Shown here piece by piece: positions 26,482 through 34,869 of a DNA stretch of 64,000 nt. The position numbers and the translations under genes are program-made. The number at the start of each line of letters is the position of its first letter. Position 1 is the first letter of the stretch. This stretch comes from Cyclobacteriaceae bacterium (GTDB taxonomy: Bacteria > Bacteroidota > Bacteroidia > Cytophagales > Cyclobacteriaceae): contig JAKISE010000003.1 in NCBI GenBank assembly GCA_021648745.1, positions 10,169 through 74,168 of the forward strand, read 5' to 3'. The notes under the pieces are model-generated. The model was not told the DNA's origin. It saw only the letters and a list, made by a program, of their open reading frames with translations, and did no database searches.

Positions 26482-27021
26482 CTATTTTTTTGAACTAGAA
26501 CTTTTTATTAAAGTAATACTTTCTTCACTTGCCCAATTCCTTGATCCGATTTCATTAAAAACGACCTCCCCTTTTTCATTAAAAATCATTGTAGTAGGTA
26601 AGGCCTGCACTCCTAAATCAAAAACAGAAGTCTTAGAATGTATTAAATCAAAGCTATAATCATTTTTGGATTTGAATTTCTTAATTTTTTCTACATCTTC
26701 ATCAGAAGCCACAATAAACAATACATTATGGTTTTTTAATAGGTTATTAGCCTCACTTAGCGAAGGCATTTCTTTTATACAAGGTTTGCACCAAGTAGCC
26801 CAAAAGTTTACAAAAACCAATTTTCCTTTGGTATCAGCCCAATCAATTTTATTGCCATCTAAATCTTCAAAATCAAATTTATCTGTTAAAGAAAGTTCTT
26901 TGCTAACATTCTTTTCTTCTTTCTCCTCATTATTAGTTGAACTTGATCCACAGCTAGACAAAAATAATATGCCTAATAAAAAAGTGGCTGCTAATTTTGT
27001 ATCTCTCATTTCAATTTTCAT
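26482..27021 (-). CDS. TlpA-like thioredoxin lipoprotein
   Basis: A 179-residue periplasm-facing thiol-disulfide oxidoreductase. Signal peptide and lipobox end at Cys-24 (FLSSC). The thioredoxin-fold domain carries FWATWCKPC with active cysteines 78 and 81, preceded by KGKLVFVN and followed by a conserved cis-proline region (ALPTTMIF). Such proteins reduce cysteines in cytochrome or copper-protein maturation. It lies three bases after the DUF3347-like lipoprotein gene, pointing to one operon. Confidence 0.88.
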   Translation of the reverse strand: MKIEMRDTKLAATFLLGILFLSSCGSSSTNNEEKEEKNVSKELSLTDKFDFEDLDGNKIDWADTKGKLVFVNFWATWCKPCIKEMPSLSEANNLLKNHNVLFIVASDEDVEKIKKFKSKNDYSFDLIHSKTSVFDLGVQALPTTMIFNEKGEVVFNEIGSRNWASEESITLIKSSSSKK

Positions 27022-27024
27022 TTT

Positions 27025-27525
27025 TTACTTATTTAAAATAGGTTCAATCGTCTCAACCAATTCTACACATTCACTCGAATTTTCTCCAATAAATGGATTT
27101 TTGCTATTCTTCGATAAAGAAAGCCAATACACTTCCTTTCCGTCAAATTCATTTTTACACTTATATTTATAAATAGCGTAATAATTAAGTAAACTTTCTT
27201 TTATATAAAGTGGAATTACCATTCCAAATTGTTTTAAAACTGCCCTCTGATCATAGGTTGAAGATGCTTGAGCAATTAAAATTCCCATTCTTGTTAAAGC
27301 TAGCTTTACCCCTGTATCCGAATCAGCCTCAGAAACAACCAAGCCATATGTTTTTGCACGTTCAAAATCATCGTTAATCAAGGCCTCCACAATTAAAAAA
27401 TAAGGAGACAGAATAGGGTCATAATTTTCATCTTTCGCTACTTCCACTTTTTCTTCTTTCTGTGGAGAACTACAACCAACTACAAATAGTAGGATTAAAA
27501 ATGGCAGCGATACTCTTTTCATCAT
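27025..27525 (-). CDS. DUF3347-like lipoprotein
   Basis: A 166-residue lipoprotein with lipobox Cys-18 (FVVGC). The pattern LSPYFLIVEALINDDFERA near 38-56 and the ending EVYWLSLSKNSKNPFIG resemble DUF3347 domains, which are often found beside copper-efflux and heavy-metal genes. The histidines and CPM motif usually seen there are not obvious (KCKNEF instead), so this is a divergent member. It overlaps the phosphatase gene by four bases. Confidence 0.6.
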   Translation of the reverse strand: MMKRVSLPFLILLFVVGCSSPQKEEKVEVAKDENYDPILSPYFLIVEALINDDFERAKTYGLVVSEADSDTGVKLALTRMGILIAQASSTYDQRAVLKQFGMVIPLYIKESLLNYYAIYKYKCKNEFDGKEVYWLSLSKNSKNPFIGENSSECVELVETIEPILNK

Positions 27526-28151
27526 TTCTTTATCTCCTCAGGTTCTAAATGGCGAATATCATTCTCTTTTTCCAAAGTAAACTTACCACTGGTATAATTT
27601 AGTTGATATAAACATAAATTACGATGCTCAAACTGATCCATACTTGCAATGGGCAAATCCAATAATTGTGTTAAAAACACGCGAAGAGCTCTACCGTGCA
27701 TACAAATAAGAATTATTGATTCTTCAGAATTCTTAATCAATTCTATCACTTCTTGTTGTCTTTGAGCTACTTCATCTGGGCTCTCTCCTTCATCTATGGC
27801 CAACGAAGTTTCTCCATTTGCCCACCTTTGGGTAATCTCCTTAAAAAATAGTTTGTCTTCATATCCAGCCTCCACTCCTTCATAAACGCCCCAACTAATC
27901 TCATCTAAGCCAGCTAATTTAATTTGAGGCAGACCATCGTCAATAAAAGACTGTACCGACTCCGTTGTCCTTTTTAATGTGGAAGTAAAGACCACCTCAA
28001 ACCCTTCGTTTTTATAATAATTATAAAAAGCTTCGGCTTGCCCACCACCTTTCTCATTTATAGAAGCATCAATGCCTTTCCCTTGTACGATACTTCTTAA
28101 ATTATAGTCGGTTTGCCCGTGACGAACAATATATATTTTTTTTGTCTTCAA
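27522..28151 (-). CDS. Histidine phosphatase family protein
   Basis: A 209-residue phosphoglycerate-mutase-like phosphatase. The catalytic RHG motif is at the N-terminus (YIVRHGQTDYN), and the second catalytic histidine is in ICMHGRALRVF near residue 153. The acidic residue region SWGVYEGVEA is present. It begins a minus-strand unit diverging from the menaquinone operon. Substrate unknown; a housekeeping phosphatase is likely. Confidence 0.88.
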   Translation of the reverse strand: MKTKKIYIVRHGQTDYNLRSIVQGKGIDASINEKGGGQAEAFYNYYKNEGFEVVFTSTLKRTTESVQSFIDDGLPQIKLAGLDEISWGVYEGVEAGYEDKLFFKEITQRWANGETSLAIDEGESPDEVAQRQQEVIELIKNSEESIILICMHGRALRVFLTQLLDLPIASMDQFEHRNLCLYQLNYTSGKFTLEKENDIRHLEPEEIKK

Positions 28152-28159
28152 TTTCTAGG

Positions 28160-28167
28160 TAGATTTG
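28160..28167 (+). promoter_or_regulatory. Candidate -7 element upstream of the menaquinone operon
   Basis: TAGATTTG matches the Bacteroidota TAnnTTTG -7 element. The position expected for the -33 TTTG reads TTTT, so the match is incomplete. A start near 28174 would fit the TTG start at 28224 and exclude longer versions of that gene. Confidence 0.4.
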
Positions 28168-28223
28168 AGCTTCTGCTTAAAGCAGCAATAAATAGCAAAT
28201 TAAACATTTTTAATTCATCCAAA

Positions 28224-28643
28224 TTGATTCCATTAGATATAACTCCAGAACAACTTCAAATTGGTAGTAAAAATACCATGGTGGAACACCTAGGAATTGA
28301 ATTTTTAGAAGTTTCTTCACAACTCATTAAAGCCAAAATGCCTGTTGATAATAGAACGGTTCAACCTTTCAGAATTCTTCATGGAGGAGCTTCTGTTACT
28401 CTAGCCGAAACATTAGGTTCCATTGCTGCCCAAATGAATATTGACCAAGAAAATTTTATTGCTGTAGGTTTAGACATCAATGCAAATCATATTAGATCTG
28501 TGAGAAGTGGATTTGTGTATGGTGTTACCAAACCGATACATATAGGAAGAACCACTCATGTGTGGGAAATAAAAATCACCAACGAGGAAGACAAATTAGT
28601 TTGTGTTAGCCGATTAACCGTTTCAGTTTTAGCTAAAAAATAG
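28224..28643 (+). CDS. menI: Hotdog thioesterase, probable DHNA-CoA thioesterase
   Basis: A hotdog-fold acyl-CoA thioesterase of about 140 residues. The motif QPFRILHGGASVTLAETLGS contains the family HGG and catalytic Glu. I take TTG at 28224 as the start: the resulting N-terminus lines up with E. coli YdiI (about 19 residues before the MVxxLxIxF segment). The longer ATG at 28113 overlaps the divergent gene and the promoter. Position at the head of menF-menD-menB suggests hydrolysis of 1,4-dihydroxy-2-naphthoyl-CoA. Confidence 0.78.
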   Translation: MIPLDITPEQLQIGSKNTMVEHLGIEFLEVSSQLIKAKMPVDNRTVQPFRILHGGASVTLAETLGSIAAQMNIDQENFIAVGLDINANHIRSVRSGFVYGVTKPIHIGRTTHVWEIKITNEEDKLVCVSRLTVSVLAKK

Positions 28644-28645
28644 TG

Positions 28646-29800
28646 ATGGAAAAAGTTAGTGCTAACATCAAGGATAGTTCTTCTTATACGGAAGAGCGCT
28701 TAGCCAAGGACATTAAAATTTGGGCCAATTGGGCTAAGGATAACTCTCATAATATAGCTTTATACCGAAAACCAGGCAGTCACCCTTGCTTGCTTTTGGC
28801 CAACCAACCTCTTTCAAAAGTAGATCAACCCATTGAAGAATTAAGCGCTGGGTTTCTATTTGCCAATTTCAATGGAGAGTTGTGGCATATGCCAAAAGAA
28901 CAGCAAGTAGAGTTCATAGACGTAGAACATATTACCCTGCCCGTTGAGTTAAGTAAAAAAACTAATTGGGAGTATTATGTAACCAGTAAGGAACAAGCTA
29001 GCACATCTAAAGCAGACTATACAAACACTGTGCAACAAAGCATTGACAACATTCTACACAGTAATTTAAATAAAGTTGTTCCATCTAAAATAAAATTACA
29101 CCACCTACCGAAAGGTTTTTGTCTGGCCTCTGCATTTGTCAAGCTCTGCAATACATACCCTACGGCCTTTATCTCAGTTGTTTCTACCAAAGAGTTTGGC
29201 ACTTGGCTAACCGCCACTCCTGAGCTTTTAATAAAGTTGGATAATAAAGGCATTTTTGAAACTATGGCGTTGGCTGGCACTCAAAAAAATGATTCTAGTG
29301 AGCAATTGCACGATGTAGCTTGGGTTGATAAAGACATTGAAGAACAAGCGATGGTGAGCCGGTATATTATAAATAGGTTTAAAGAAATTAGGCTACGAGA
29401 GTTTATCGAAAAAGGTCCTATGACCGTACAGGCAGGAAACCTAAACCATCTATGCACCACCTTTAAGGTAGATACCAAGGCTACGAATTTTCAAAACCTT
29501 GGTGGAGTAATGCTTAACTTGCTACATCCAACTTCAGCCGTTTGCGGAATGCCTAAAGAGGCAGCTCTTGCCTTAATAGCAAAAATAGAAGATCACGATC
29601 GCAAATTTTATACAGGATATCTTGGCCCAGTTAATATAAATAACGAGACCTCTTTATACGTAAATTTGAGGTGTATGGAATTGTTCAAAGGAAAAGCCAA
29701 CCTCTTTGCAGGTGCTGGTGTTACTGCAATTTCAGACCCTGAAAAGGAATGGACTGAAACCGAGCTAAAATTTAATACCTTACTAAATATTATTGGCTAG
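28646..29800 (+). CDS. menF: Isochorismate synthase
   Basis: A chorismate-binding enzyme of about 384 residues converting chorismate to isochorismate, the first menaquinone step. Conserved parts include LNKVVPSKIK, TWLTATPELLIK, MALAGT, LHPTSAVCGMPK and the C-terminal GAGVTAISDPEKEWTETELKF. ATG at 28646 is preferred; a GTG three bases earlier overlaps the preceding stop. It is directly coupled to the thioesterase and menD genes. Confidence 0.9.
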   Translation: MEKVSANIKDSSSYTEERLAKDIKIWANWAKDNSHNIALYRKPGSHPCLLLANQPLSKVDQPIEELSAGFLFANFNGELWHMPKEQQVEFIDVEHITLPVELSKKTNWEYYVTSKEQASTSKADYTNTVQQSIDNILHSNLNKVVPSKIKLHHLPKGFCLASAFVKLCNTYPTAFISVVSTKEFGTWLTATPELLIKLDNKGIFETMALAGTQKNDSSEQLHDVAWVDKDIEEQAMVSRYIINRFKEIRLREFIEKGPMTVQAGNLNHLCTTFKVDTKATNFQNLGGVMLNLLHPTSAVCGMPKEAALALIAKIEDHDRKFYTGYLGPVNINNETSLYVNLRCMELFKGKANLFAGAGVTAISDPEKEWTETELKFNTLLNIIG

Positions 29801-31526
29801 CGTGAATTATCAACCCATTTATAACATTGCAGAAATATGTCACACACTTGGTGTGACTGATGCTATATTATCACCAGGGTCGAGAAATGCTCCATTGATT
29901 ATAAGTTTTAACAGGCACTCAAAAATTAAAACCTATGTAATAAATGATGAGCGTTCCGCTGCATTTATTGCCTTGGGTATGAGCCAAAAATCTAAGCAGC
30001 CGGTTGTTCTTATTGCTACTTCTGGCAGTGCTGCCTATAACTATGCTCCTGCTATTGCAGAAGCTTACTTTCAGCAAATACCTTTAATCATTCTCACAGC
30101 AGATCGGCCTCAAGAATGGATTGACCAACGAGATGGACAAACCATCTACCAAGAAAATATTTACGGCAACCACGTAAAAAAAAGCTTCCAGTGCCCTGTA
30201 GATACTGATAACAAAGATGCAGCCTGGTATTTCGAAAGAATATTTTCAGACGCCATTAATTTAGCAGACGATGGGGCAAAAGGCCCTGTGCATATTAATA
30301 TTCCTTTTAGAGAGCCTTTCTACCCCGAGAAGGACATAAAACCAAATTACAATTCAGCTAAAACCATTCAAAAATCATTTACTACAAAACAGCTATCAAC
30401 AACTGATTGGGCACATTTAGTGGATGAATGGAATAGGTTTGAAAAAAGGCTGATCGTTATTGGGCAACTTGAGTTATCATCAAAGTTACTACTCTCTTTA
30501 GGCGAACTGAAAGCAAAAAAACATATTCCTGTTATTGGTGGCATACTTTCCAATATGCATGCCATGCCTGATATTATAAAATCTCACGATATTTTTATTG
30601 ATGCCTTGGATGAGAAACAGCTAAAAGAGTTGCAGCCAGAACTACTCATCACATTTGGCAAATCGGTTTTATCGAAAGGGCTTAAAAAATATTTGCGAAC
30701 CCATAAACCAAAGGCCCATTGGCATATTCAACAAGATGGGCTAGTGGCAGATACGTTTCAATCTCTAACACGAGTGATACCTGTATCACCCTTCAGCTTT
30801 TTTAACAGCATCAAGGACATCGTTAAAAAAAGCCATTTCGACTACAGCCAAAAATGGTTGAGTTACCAAAATACGAGTAGAGAATTTGTGAAAGATTTTC
30901 ATACCAATGAGGTATTTAATGAGTTCACTACCATCGATACTATTCTCTCTAACTTACCAATGAGTTGCGATATTCATTTAGCAAATAGTATGACGGTACG
31001 TTATGCCAACATTATTGGCCTAAGCCACTCGTACAGACAAATTGAACTATTTTGCAACCGAGGCACTAGCGGTATAGATGGCAGCACAAGTACTGCTTTG
31101 GGATCTGCATTAAAGGCTAAAAAAACTACTTTGCTAATTACTGGAGATATGGCTTTTTTCTACGATCGAAACGCATTTTGGCATCATCATATTCCTGATA
31201 ATTTACGAATAATTGTACTCAATAATCACGGTGGAGGTATCTTTGATTTAATCGGTGGGCCAAGTAAATTACCAGAAAAAGAGGCCTTTTTTATAACTAA
31301 GCAAGATTTAAAAGCAAAGAATTTGGCTGAAGAATTTGGCCTTAAATATTATCATTGCGCTACCATTGGTGGATTATCAAATGGACTCAATAAATTTTGG
31401 GTACAAGATGGTCACCCAAAGATTCTTGAAATAGAATCATTAATAGATGTAAACACACAAGTATTTAAGAAATTTAAAAAACAAGCGAAACAATTATGGA
31501 ATCAACCTACTCTTGGAAAAGCATAA
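29793..31526 (+). CDS. menD: MenD, SEPHCHC synthase
   Basis: A 577-residue thiamine-diphosphate enzyme adding 2-oxoglutarate to isochorismate. The N-terminus has the MenD signature LSPGSRNAPL, then DERSAAFIALG and ATSGSAAYNYAPAIAEA. The ThDP pyrophosphate region is GDMAFFYDRN...NNHGGGIFDLIGG. The start is non-ATG: TTG at 29793 overlapping the menF stop, or GTG at 29802. It overlaps menB by 31 bases. Confidence 0.95.
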   Translation: MASVNYQPIYNIAEICHTLGVTDAILSPGSRNAPLIISFNRHSKIKTYVINDERSAAFIALGMSQKSKQPVVLIATSGSAAYNYAPAIAEAYFQQIPLIILTADRPQEWIDQRDGQTIYQENIYGNHVKKSFQCPVDTDNKDAAWYFERIFSDAINLADDGAKGPVHINIPFREPFYPEKDIKPNYNSAKTIQKSFTTKQLSTTDWAHLVDEWNRFEKRLIVIGQLELSSKLLLSLGELKAKKHIPVIGGILSNMHAMPDIIKSHDIFIDALDEKQLKELQPELLITFGKSVLSKGLKKYLRTHKPKAHWHIQQDGLVADTFQSLTRVIPVSPFSFFNSIKDIVKKSHFDYSQKWLSYQNTSREFVKDFHTNEVFNEFTTIDTILSNLPMSCDIHLANSMTVRYANIIGLSHSYRQIELFCNRGTSGIDGSTSTALGSALKAKKTTLLITGDMAFFYDRNAFWHHHIPDNLRIIVLNNHGGGIFDLIGGPSKLPEKEAFFITKQDLKAKNLAEEFGLKYYHCATIGGLSNGLNKFWVQDGHPKILEIESLIDVNTQVFKKFKKQAKQLWNQPTLGKA

Positions 31527-32320
31527 AAGAATACAAGGAAATACTTTTTGACCTATTTGAAGGAATTGCAAGAATAAGTATCAACCGACCGCAAGTGCAT
31601 AATGCATTTACACCTCTCACCGTTAGTGAAATGATAGATGCAATGAATTATTGCAGAGATAGTGAAGATGTGAGAGTGATTGTTTTTACGGGAGTTGGAG
31701 GCAAAGCATTTTGCAGCGGTGGGGACCAAAGCGTGAGAGGTCATGGCGGTTATGTGGGCAAAGACACAGTGCCAAGACTAAATGTGCTCGATTTACAAAA
31801 ACAAATCAGGTCTATTCCTAAGCCAGTGATTGCAGCCGTTGCTGGTTGGGCCATTGGTGGTGGCCATGTACTGCATGTAGTGTGCGACTTAACAATAGCA
31901 GCTGAAAATGCTCGATTTGGCCAAACAGGACCTAAGGTAGGCAGTTTTGATGGTGGTTTTGGAGCTAGTTATTTGGCTCGTAGTGTAGGACAAAAGAAAG
32001 CACGAGAAATATGGTACTTATGTGATCAGTACGATGCGGAGGAAGCATTAGATATGGGCTTGATAAACAAAGTTGTTCCTTTGGATCAATTAGAAAACGA
32101 GTATGTAGCATGGTCTCGTAAAATGATAAAACGTAGCCCATTGGCACTAAGAATGCTTAAAAGCTCCTTCAATGCCGAATTGGATGGGCAAGCAGGCATC
32201 CAAGAGTTAGCTGGTAATGCAACTCTTTTATACTACTTATCAGAAGAAGCCAAAGAAGGCCGCAATGCCTTTGTGGAAAAAAGAGAGCCTGACTTTGATA
32301 AGTTCCCGAAATTTCCATAG
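31496..32320 (+). CDS. menB: MenB, 1,4-dihydroxy-2-naphthoyl-CoA synthase
   Basis: A 274-residue crotonase-fold enzyme cyclising succinylbenzoyl-CoA. SGGDQSVRGHGGYVG is the MenB-specific loop, and AGWAIGGGHVLHVVCD forms the oxyanion hole. QTGPKVGSFDGGFGASYLAR matches the E. coli-type sequence, whose glycine is associated with bicarbonate dependence. It overlaps menD, indicating translational coupling. The operon is then interrupted by a broken mobile-type gene before menE. Confidence 0.95.
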   Translation: MESTYSWKSIKEYKEILFDLFEGIARISINRPQVHNAFTPLTVSEMIDAMNYCRDSEDVRVIVFTGVGGKAFCSGGDQSVRGHGGYVGKDTVPRLNVLDLQKQIRSIPKPVIAAVAGWAIGGGHVLHVVCDLTIAAENARFGQTGPKVGSFDGGFGASYLARSVGQKKAREIWYLCDQYDAEEALDMGLINKVVPLDQLENEYVAWSRKMIKRSPLALRMLKSSFNAELDGQAGIQELAGNATLLYYLSEEAKEGRNAFVEKREPDFDKFPKFP

Positions 32321-32324
32321 TAGA

Positions 32325-32791
32325 TTAACCACGGAGGACACAAAGTAGGCACAGAGAACACTAAATTTAATTGAATGATGTCTGAAAATGATGCTGCGAC
32401 TAAAATTATTGGATGTGCTATTGAAGTGCATAAAGCCTTAGGGCCTGGGCTGCTAGAAAGTGCCTATCAGGAATGTTTACTTTATAAACTCAAACAATCA
32501 GGGTTATCAGTTGAAAAAGAAAAGGCCATGCCTCTAATTTTTTAAGAGGTTAAGCTAGACTGTGGGTACAGAATTGATTTATTAGTAGAAGAAAAAGTTG
32601 TGATCGAACTTAAAAGTGTAGAAGCTTTGAATGATGTACATTTAGCTCAAACACTAACATATATGAAATTGGGTAACTATAAGTTAGGGCTACTCATTAA
32701 CTTCAACGTTACTCTTCTCAAGAAAGGAGTTAAAAGAGTAATCAATGGAACTCTGTAAACTCTGTGCCTCCTCTGTGAACTTTGTGGTTAA
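32325..32791. repeat. Imperfect inverted repeats bounding the GxxExxY pseudogene
   Basis: Left arm 32325-32356 reads TTAACCACGGAGGACACAAA then GTAGGCACAGAG. Right arm 32760-32791, read on the opposite strand, is TTAACCACAAAGTTCACAGA then GGAGGCACAGAG. The ends match and the middle differs by short rearrangement. Similar 'cacagag' flanks around GxxExxY genes are something I recall from other genomes, so the unit may move as a cassette. Confidence 0.7.
32375..32758 (+). pseudogene. GxxExxY family protein, nonsense-interrupted
   Basis: A 128-codon frame reads through as a GxxExxY protein: IIGCAIEVHKALGPGLLESAYQ, then a single in-frame TAA at 32543-32545 (codon 57), then EVKLDCGYRIDLLVEEKVVIELK and LLINFNVTLLKKG to a normal stop. 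The missing residue is usually tyrosine or similar, so a TAT/TAC to TAA change explains it. The GYRIDLLVE...IELK part resembles a PD-(D/E)XK nuclease core. Function of the family is not established. Could also be a base-call error. Confidence 0.8.
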
Positions 32792-32804
32792 ATAATTTTA
32801 ATAA

Positions 32805-33869
32805 ATGACTCCTGCCTCACTCCTTCTAAATAATAAATTATTCAGCTATGAGCAGCTTAGGAGTGGAAAATATGAAAGCTCTACCCCTTTTGAAGAACAT
32901 ACCTTACTTTTTTGCAAGCAATGGCTCAATGGGCAAGAAGTGTTTGAGCAAAAAACATCCGGCTCTACTGGAAAGCCTAAAACAATAAAAATCACAAGGG
33001 CTCAAATGCAGTTAAGTGCTAGGCTTACGGTGGAAGCACTAAGTTTAAAAACCAATGATGTAGCATTAGTGTGTATTGATACTGCTTTTATTGGAGGCAA
33101 AATGATGCTGGTTAGAGGGTTTGAGCATAAGCTCCAGCTTATCATCAAAGAACCATCTTCGAATCCATTAGAACCCATTAAAGACCCAATCGATTTTATT
33201 GCCATGGTGCCAATACAGTTCGAAAATTCTTTACTTAACCACCAAAAAAAGGTTGTAAGTTGTAAGGCTATAATCATTGGAGGCGCAGCAATAAATCACT
33301 CATTAGCAGAGAAAATAGCTCAACTAAAAACCCCTATTTACAGTACTTATGGAATGACTGAAACAGTGTCACATGTTGCTTTAAAGAGACTTTCAAACCC
33401 TATAGACCATTATTTTACTACACTTGGAGATGTAAAAATTGAGATCAATAGTCAAGAACAGCTTATGATAAACGGTGCTATCACCAATCATCAAAACCTA
33501 ATAACCAATGATAGAGTTGAGTTAATTTCTTCTACTGAGTTTAGGTGGTTAGGCCGCAACGATAATGTAGTAAATAGTGGGGGCATAAAAATACAGTTGG
33601 AGGAAGTCGAAAATCAAATCGAAAGGTACTTTGAAAGTAAAAATATCAAGAATCGCTTCTTTTTATATGGGATTCCAGATGATTATTTAGGCACTAAACT
33701 GATACTTTGCGTTGAAACCAATAATATAATTATGCCTATGGATTCAATAAACTTTCTATCTATGGGCATAAATAAATTGAGCCGTCCAAAGGACATAATA
33801 TATATAAATCAGTTCATTGAAACAAAATCAGGGAAAATAAACCGTACAGAAAGTTACAAAAACCGTTAG
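32805..33869 (+). CDS. menE: MenE, o-succinylbenzoate-CoA ligase
   Basis: A 354-residue acyl-CoA synthetase of the AMP-binding family, short as is usual in Bacteroidota. The phosphate loop is TSGSTGKPKTIK (about 47-58). YSTYGMTETVSHVA supplies the adenine/Mg motif, and RWLGRNDNVVNSGGIKI the hinge region; the catalytic lysine lies near SGKINR at the end. It activates o-succinylbenzoate for MenB. It would depend on read-through past the inserted repeat unit or on its own promoter. Confidence 0.92.
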   Translation: MTPASLLLNNKLFSYEQLRSGKYESSTPFEEHTLLFCKQWLNGQEVFEQKTSGSTGKPKTIKITRAQMQLSARLTVEALSLKTNDVALVCIDTAFIGGKMMLVRGFEHKLQLIIKEPSSNPLEPIKDPIDFIAMVPIQFENSLLNHQKKVVSCKAIIIGGAAINHSLAEKIAQLKTPIYSTYGMTETVSHVALKRLSNPIDHYFTTLGDVKIEINSQEQLMINGAITNHQNLITNDRVELISSTEFRWLGRNDNVVNSGGIKIQLEEVENQIERYFESKNIKNRFFLYGIPDDYLGTKLILCVETNNIIMPMDSINFLSMGINKLSRPKDIIYINQFIETKSGKINRTESYKNR

Positions 33870-33954
33870 TATAAAAACCTAGGATTATCTGACAACGCAT
33901 TGGTGTTGCAACATTTATGCCTTACATTTAATTGTATTTTTTGGCTAACCTAGT

Positions 33955-34300
33955 ATGTACGAAGAAAGCAACTTGCAATCTGAAGTAATTCGAGACCTTT
34001 TTTCCTTTATGGAAAAGGCAAAAAATGCCGTTTCTAAAGATGAAAGTATCGATGGAAAGTCGTTCGAAAATTATCGATTGCTACCAAATCAATATTTGTA
34101 CTTTATAAATTTTACTACGTCTAAAGTTCCGTTTCATAAGGACCTTGATAACCTGAGTTCGGGATAAGGAAATCGCTAGTGAGTTAGATATAAGTCAAAA
34201 CACGGTAAGTACTCACCGAAAAAATATGATGAGCAAACTTGAAGCAACTAATATGGTAGATTTGGTACTTAAACCCGAAATATGCAATAGAAATTCTATT
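33955..34300 (+). pseudogene. Remnant of a LuxR-type regulator
   Basis: Residues from 33955 to about 34149 (MYEESNLQSEVIRDLFSFME...) look like the N-terminal part of a PAS/LuxR regulator. The frame then runs into a repeat motif (34150-34171) with a stop. In another frame the DNA encodes EIASELDISQNTVSTHRKNM, the recognition helix of a LuxR HTH, to about 34275. The sensor end and first HTH helices are missing. Deletion plus repeat insertion has destroyed the gene. The C-terminal codons merge into another repeat-like stretch (AAACCCGAAATATGCAATAG). Confidence 0.7.
34150..34171 (+). repeat. Short repeat motif AACCTGAGTTCGNNNTAAGG, copy 1
   Basis: AACCTGAGTTCGGGATAAGG lies at the junction where the LuxR-type gene is broken. 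The same motif ends the 253-bp element (34301 and, inverted, 34553), follows the SnoaL-like gene in degenerate form (43049) and precedes the right-edge repeat (63826). It looks like a terminal sequence of a mobile unit or a scar. Confidence 0.7.
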
Positions 34301-34553
34301 AACCTGAGTTCGACCTAAGGAATGCTGTCAGAAAATAAGGTAGTAGGTGAGGTTTTGGAAATAAAAAGTGAAAAAATAATGGATTATTTTAAGATTTTTA
34401 TTTCTAAAAGATTGCCTGCTAAATATTTTCCCTTGGGCTTTAGTGAAATTTCCCCAAACTTCCTCAAATTAACCCGTTAGTTCTACATAAATTTGAGTCG
34501 TTTATGAAATTTTCACTTCAAGCTGACAGTATTCCTTAGGTCGAACTCAGGTT
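34301..34553. mobile_element. 253-bp MITE-like element with 30-bp terminal inverted repeats
   Basis: The left end AACCTGAGTTCGACCTAAGG plus AATGCTGTCA is repeated inverted at 34524-34553, with 29 of 30 positions matching. The interior encodes no transposase, though a short frame from the left end is open for about 50 codons. It also contains a second inverted pair (GAAATAAAAA / TTTTTATTTC). Both flanks carry ATT, a possible three-base target duplication. It is best read as a non-autonomous insertion element; the parent family is unknown. Confidence 0.72.
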
Positions 34554-34573
34554 ATTACTAATACAAACTGCTG

Positions 34574-34697
34574 CAAATCAGTCGTTTTACTAAGTTTATC
34601 CTCTTAACCATAGCGGTGCTATGCTTTTCGAATATAAACTTCTGATTTATTGCATTTTGTCTTCTCATTACAAATTCTAGTGCATAATCCGGGTTAA
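34574..34697 (-). repeat. 124-bp dispersed repeat, left copy (inverted)
   Basis: This stretch is the reverse complement of 63877-64000 with two mismatches in 124 and no gaps. It includes the hairpin CATAGC-GGT-GCTATG (34609-34623). A 36-codon ATG frame starting MRRQNAINQKF is open on the minus strand, ending at 34558. The rest of the gap before the Rrf2 gene (34698-34869) shows no gene or repeat that I can identify. Confidence 0.93.
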
Positions 34698-34869
34698 ATC
34701 ACGTGTGGTTATATAACTCTAACTCACTCCTAAATATTTACATGCTGATGAACAACACATTGGAATTCTAGCTAATCGATATTCCATATTTCAAAAAATA
34801 AGATACATTCGAAAAACACTCTAAAATTTAGGGGATATATACTAAATAAGGAGAGAAAGTCCAAAGCTA

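Noticed and set aside
26666..27172. 168-codon plus-strand open frame opposite the TlpA-like gene
   Set aside because: It is a shadow of a well-supported lipoprotein with a clear WCKPC motif and signal peptide; the antisense translation has no recognisable features.
28113..28223. Longer N-terminus of the thioesterase from ATG 28113
   Set aside because: It would overlap the start of the divergent phosphatase gene and the -7 element, and adds 37 residues not found in the family.
33955..34167. Small intact 70-residue protein
   Set aside because: It ends inside a repeat motif, and LuxR HTH sequence follows in another frame, so it is a fragment.
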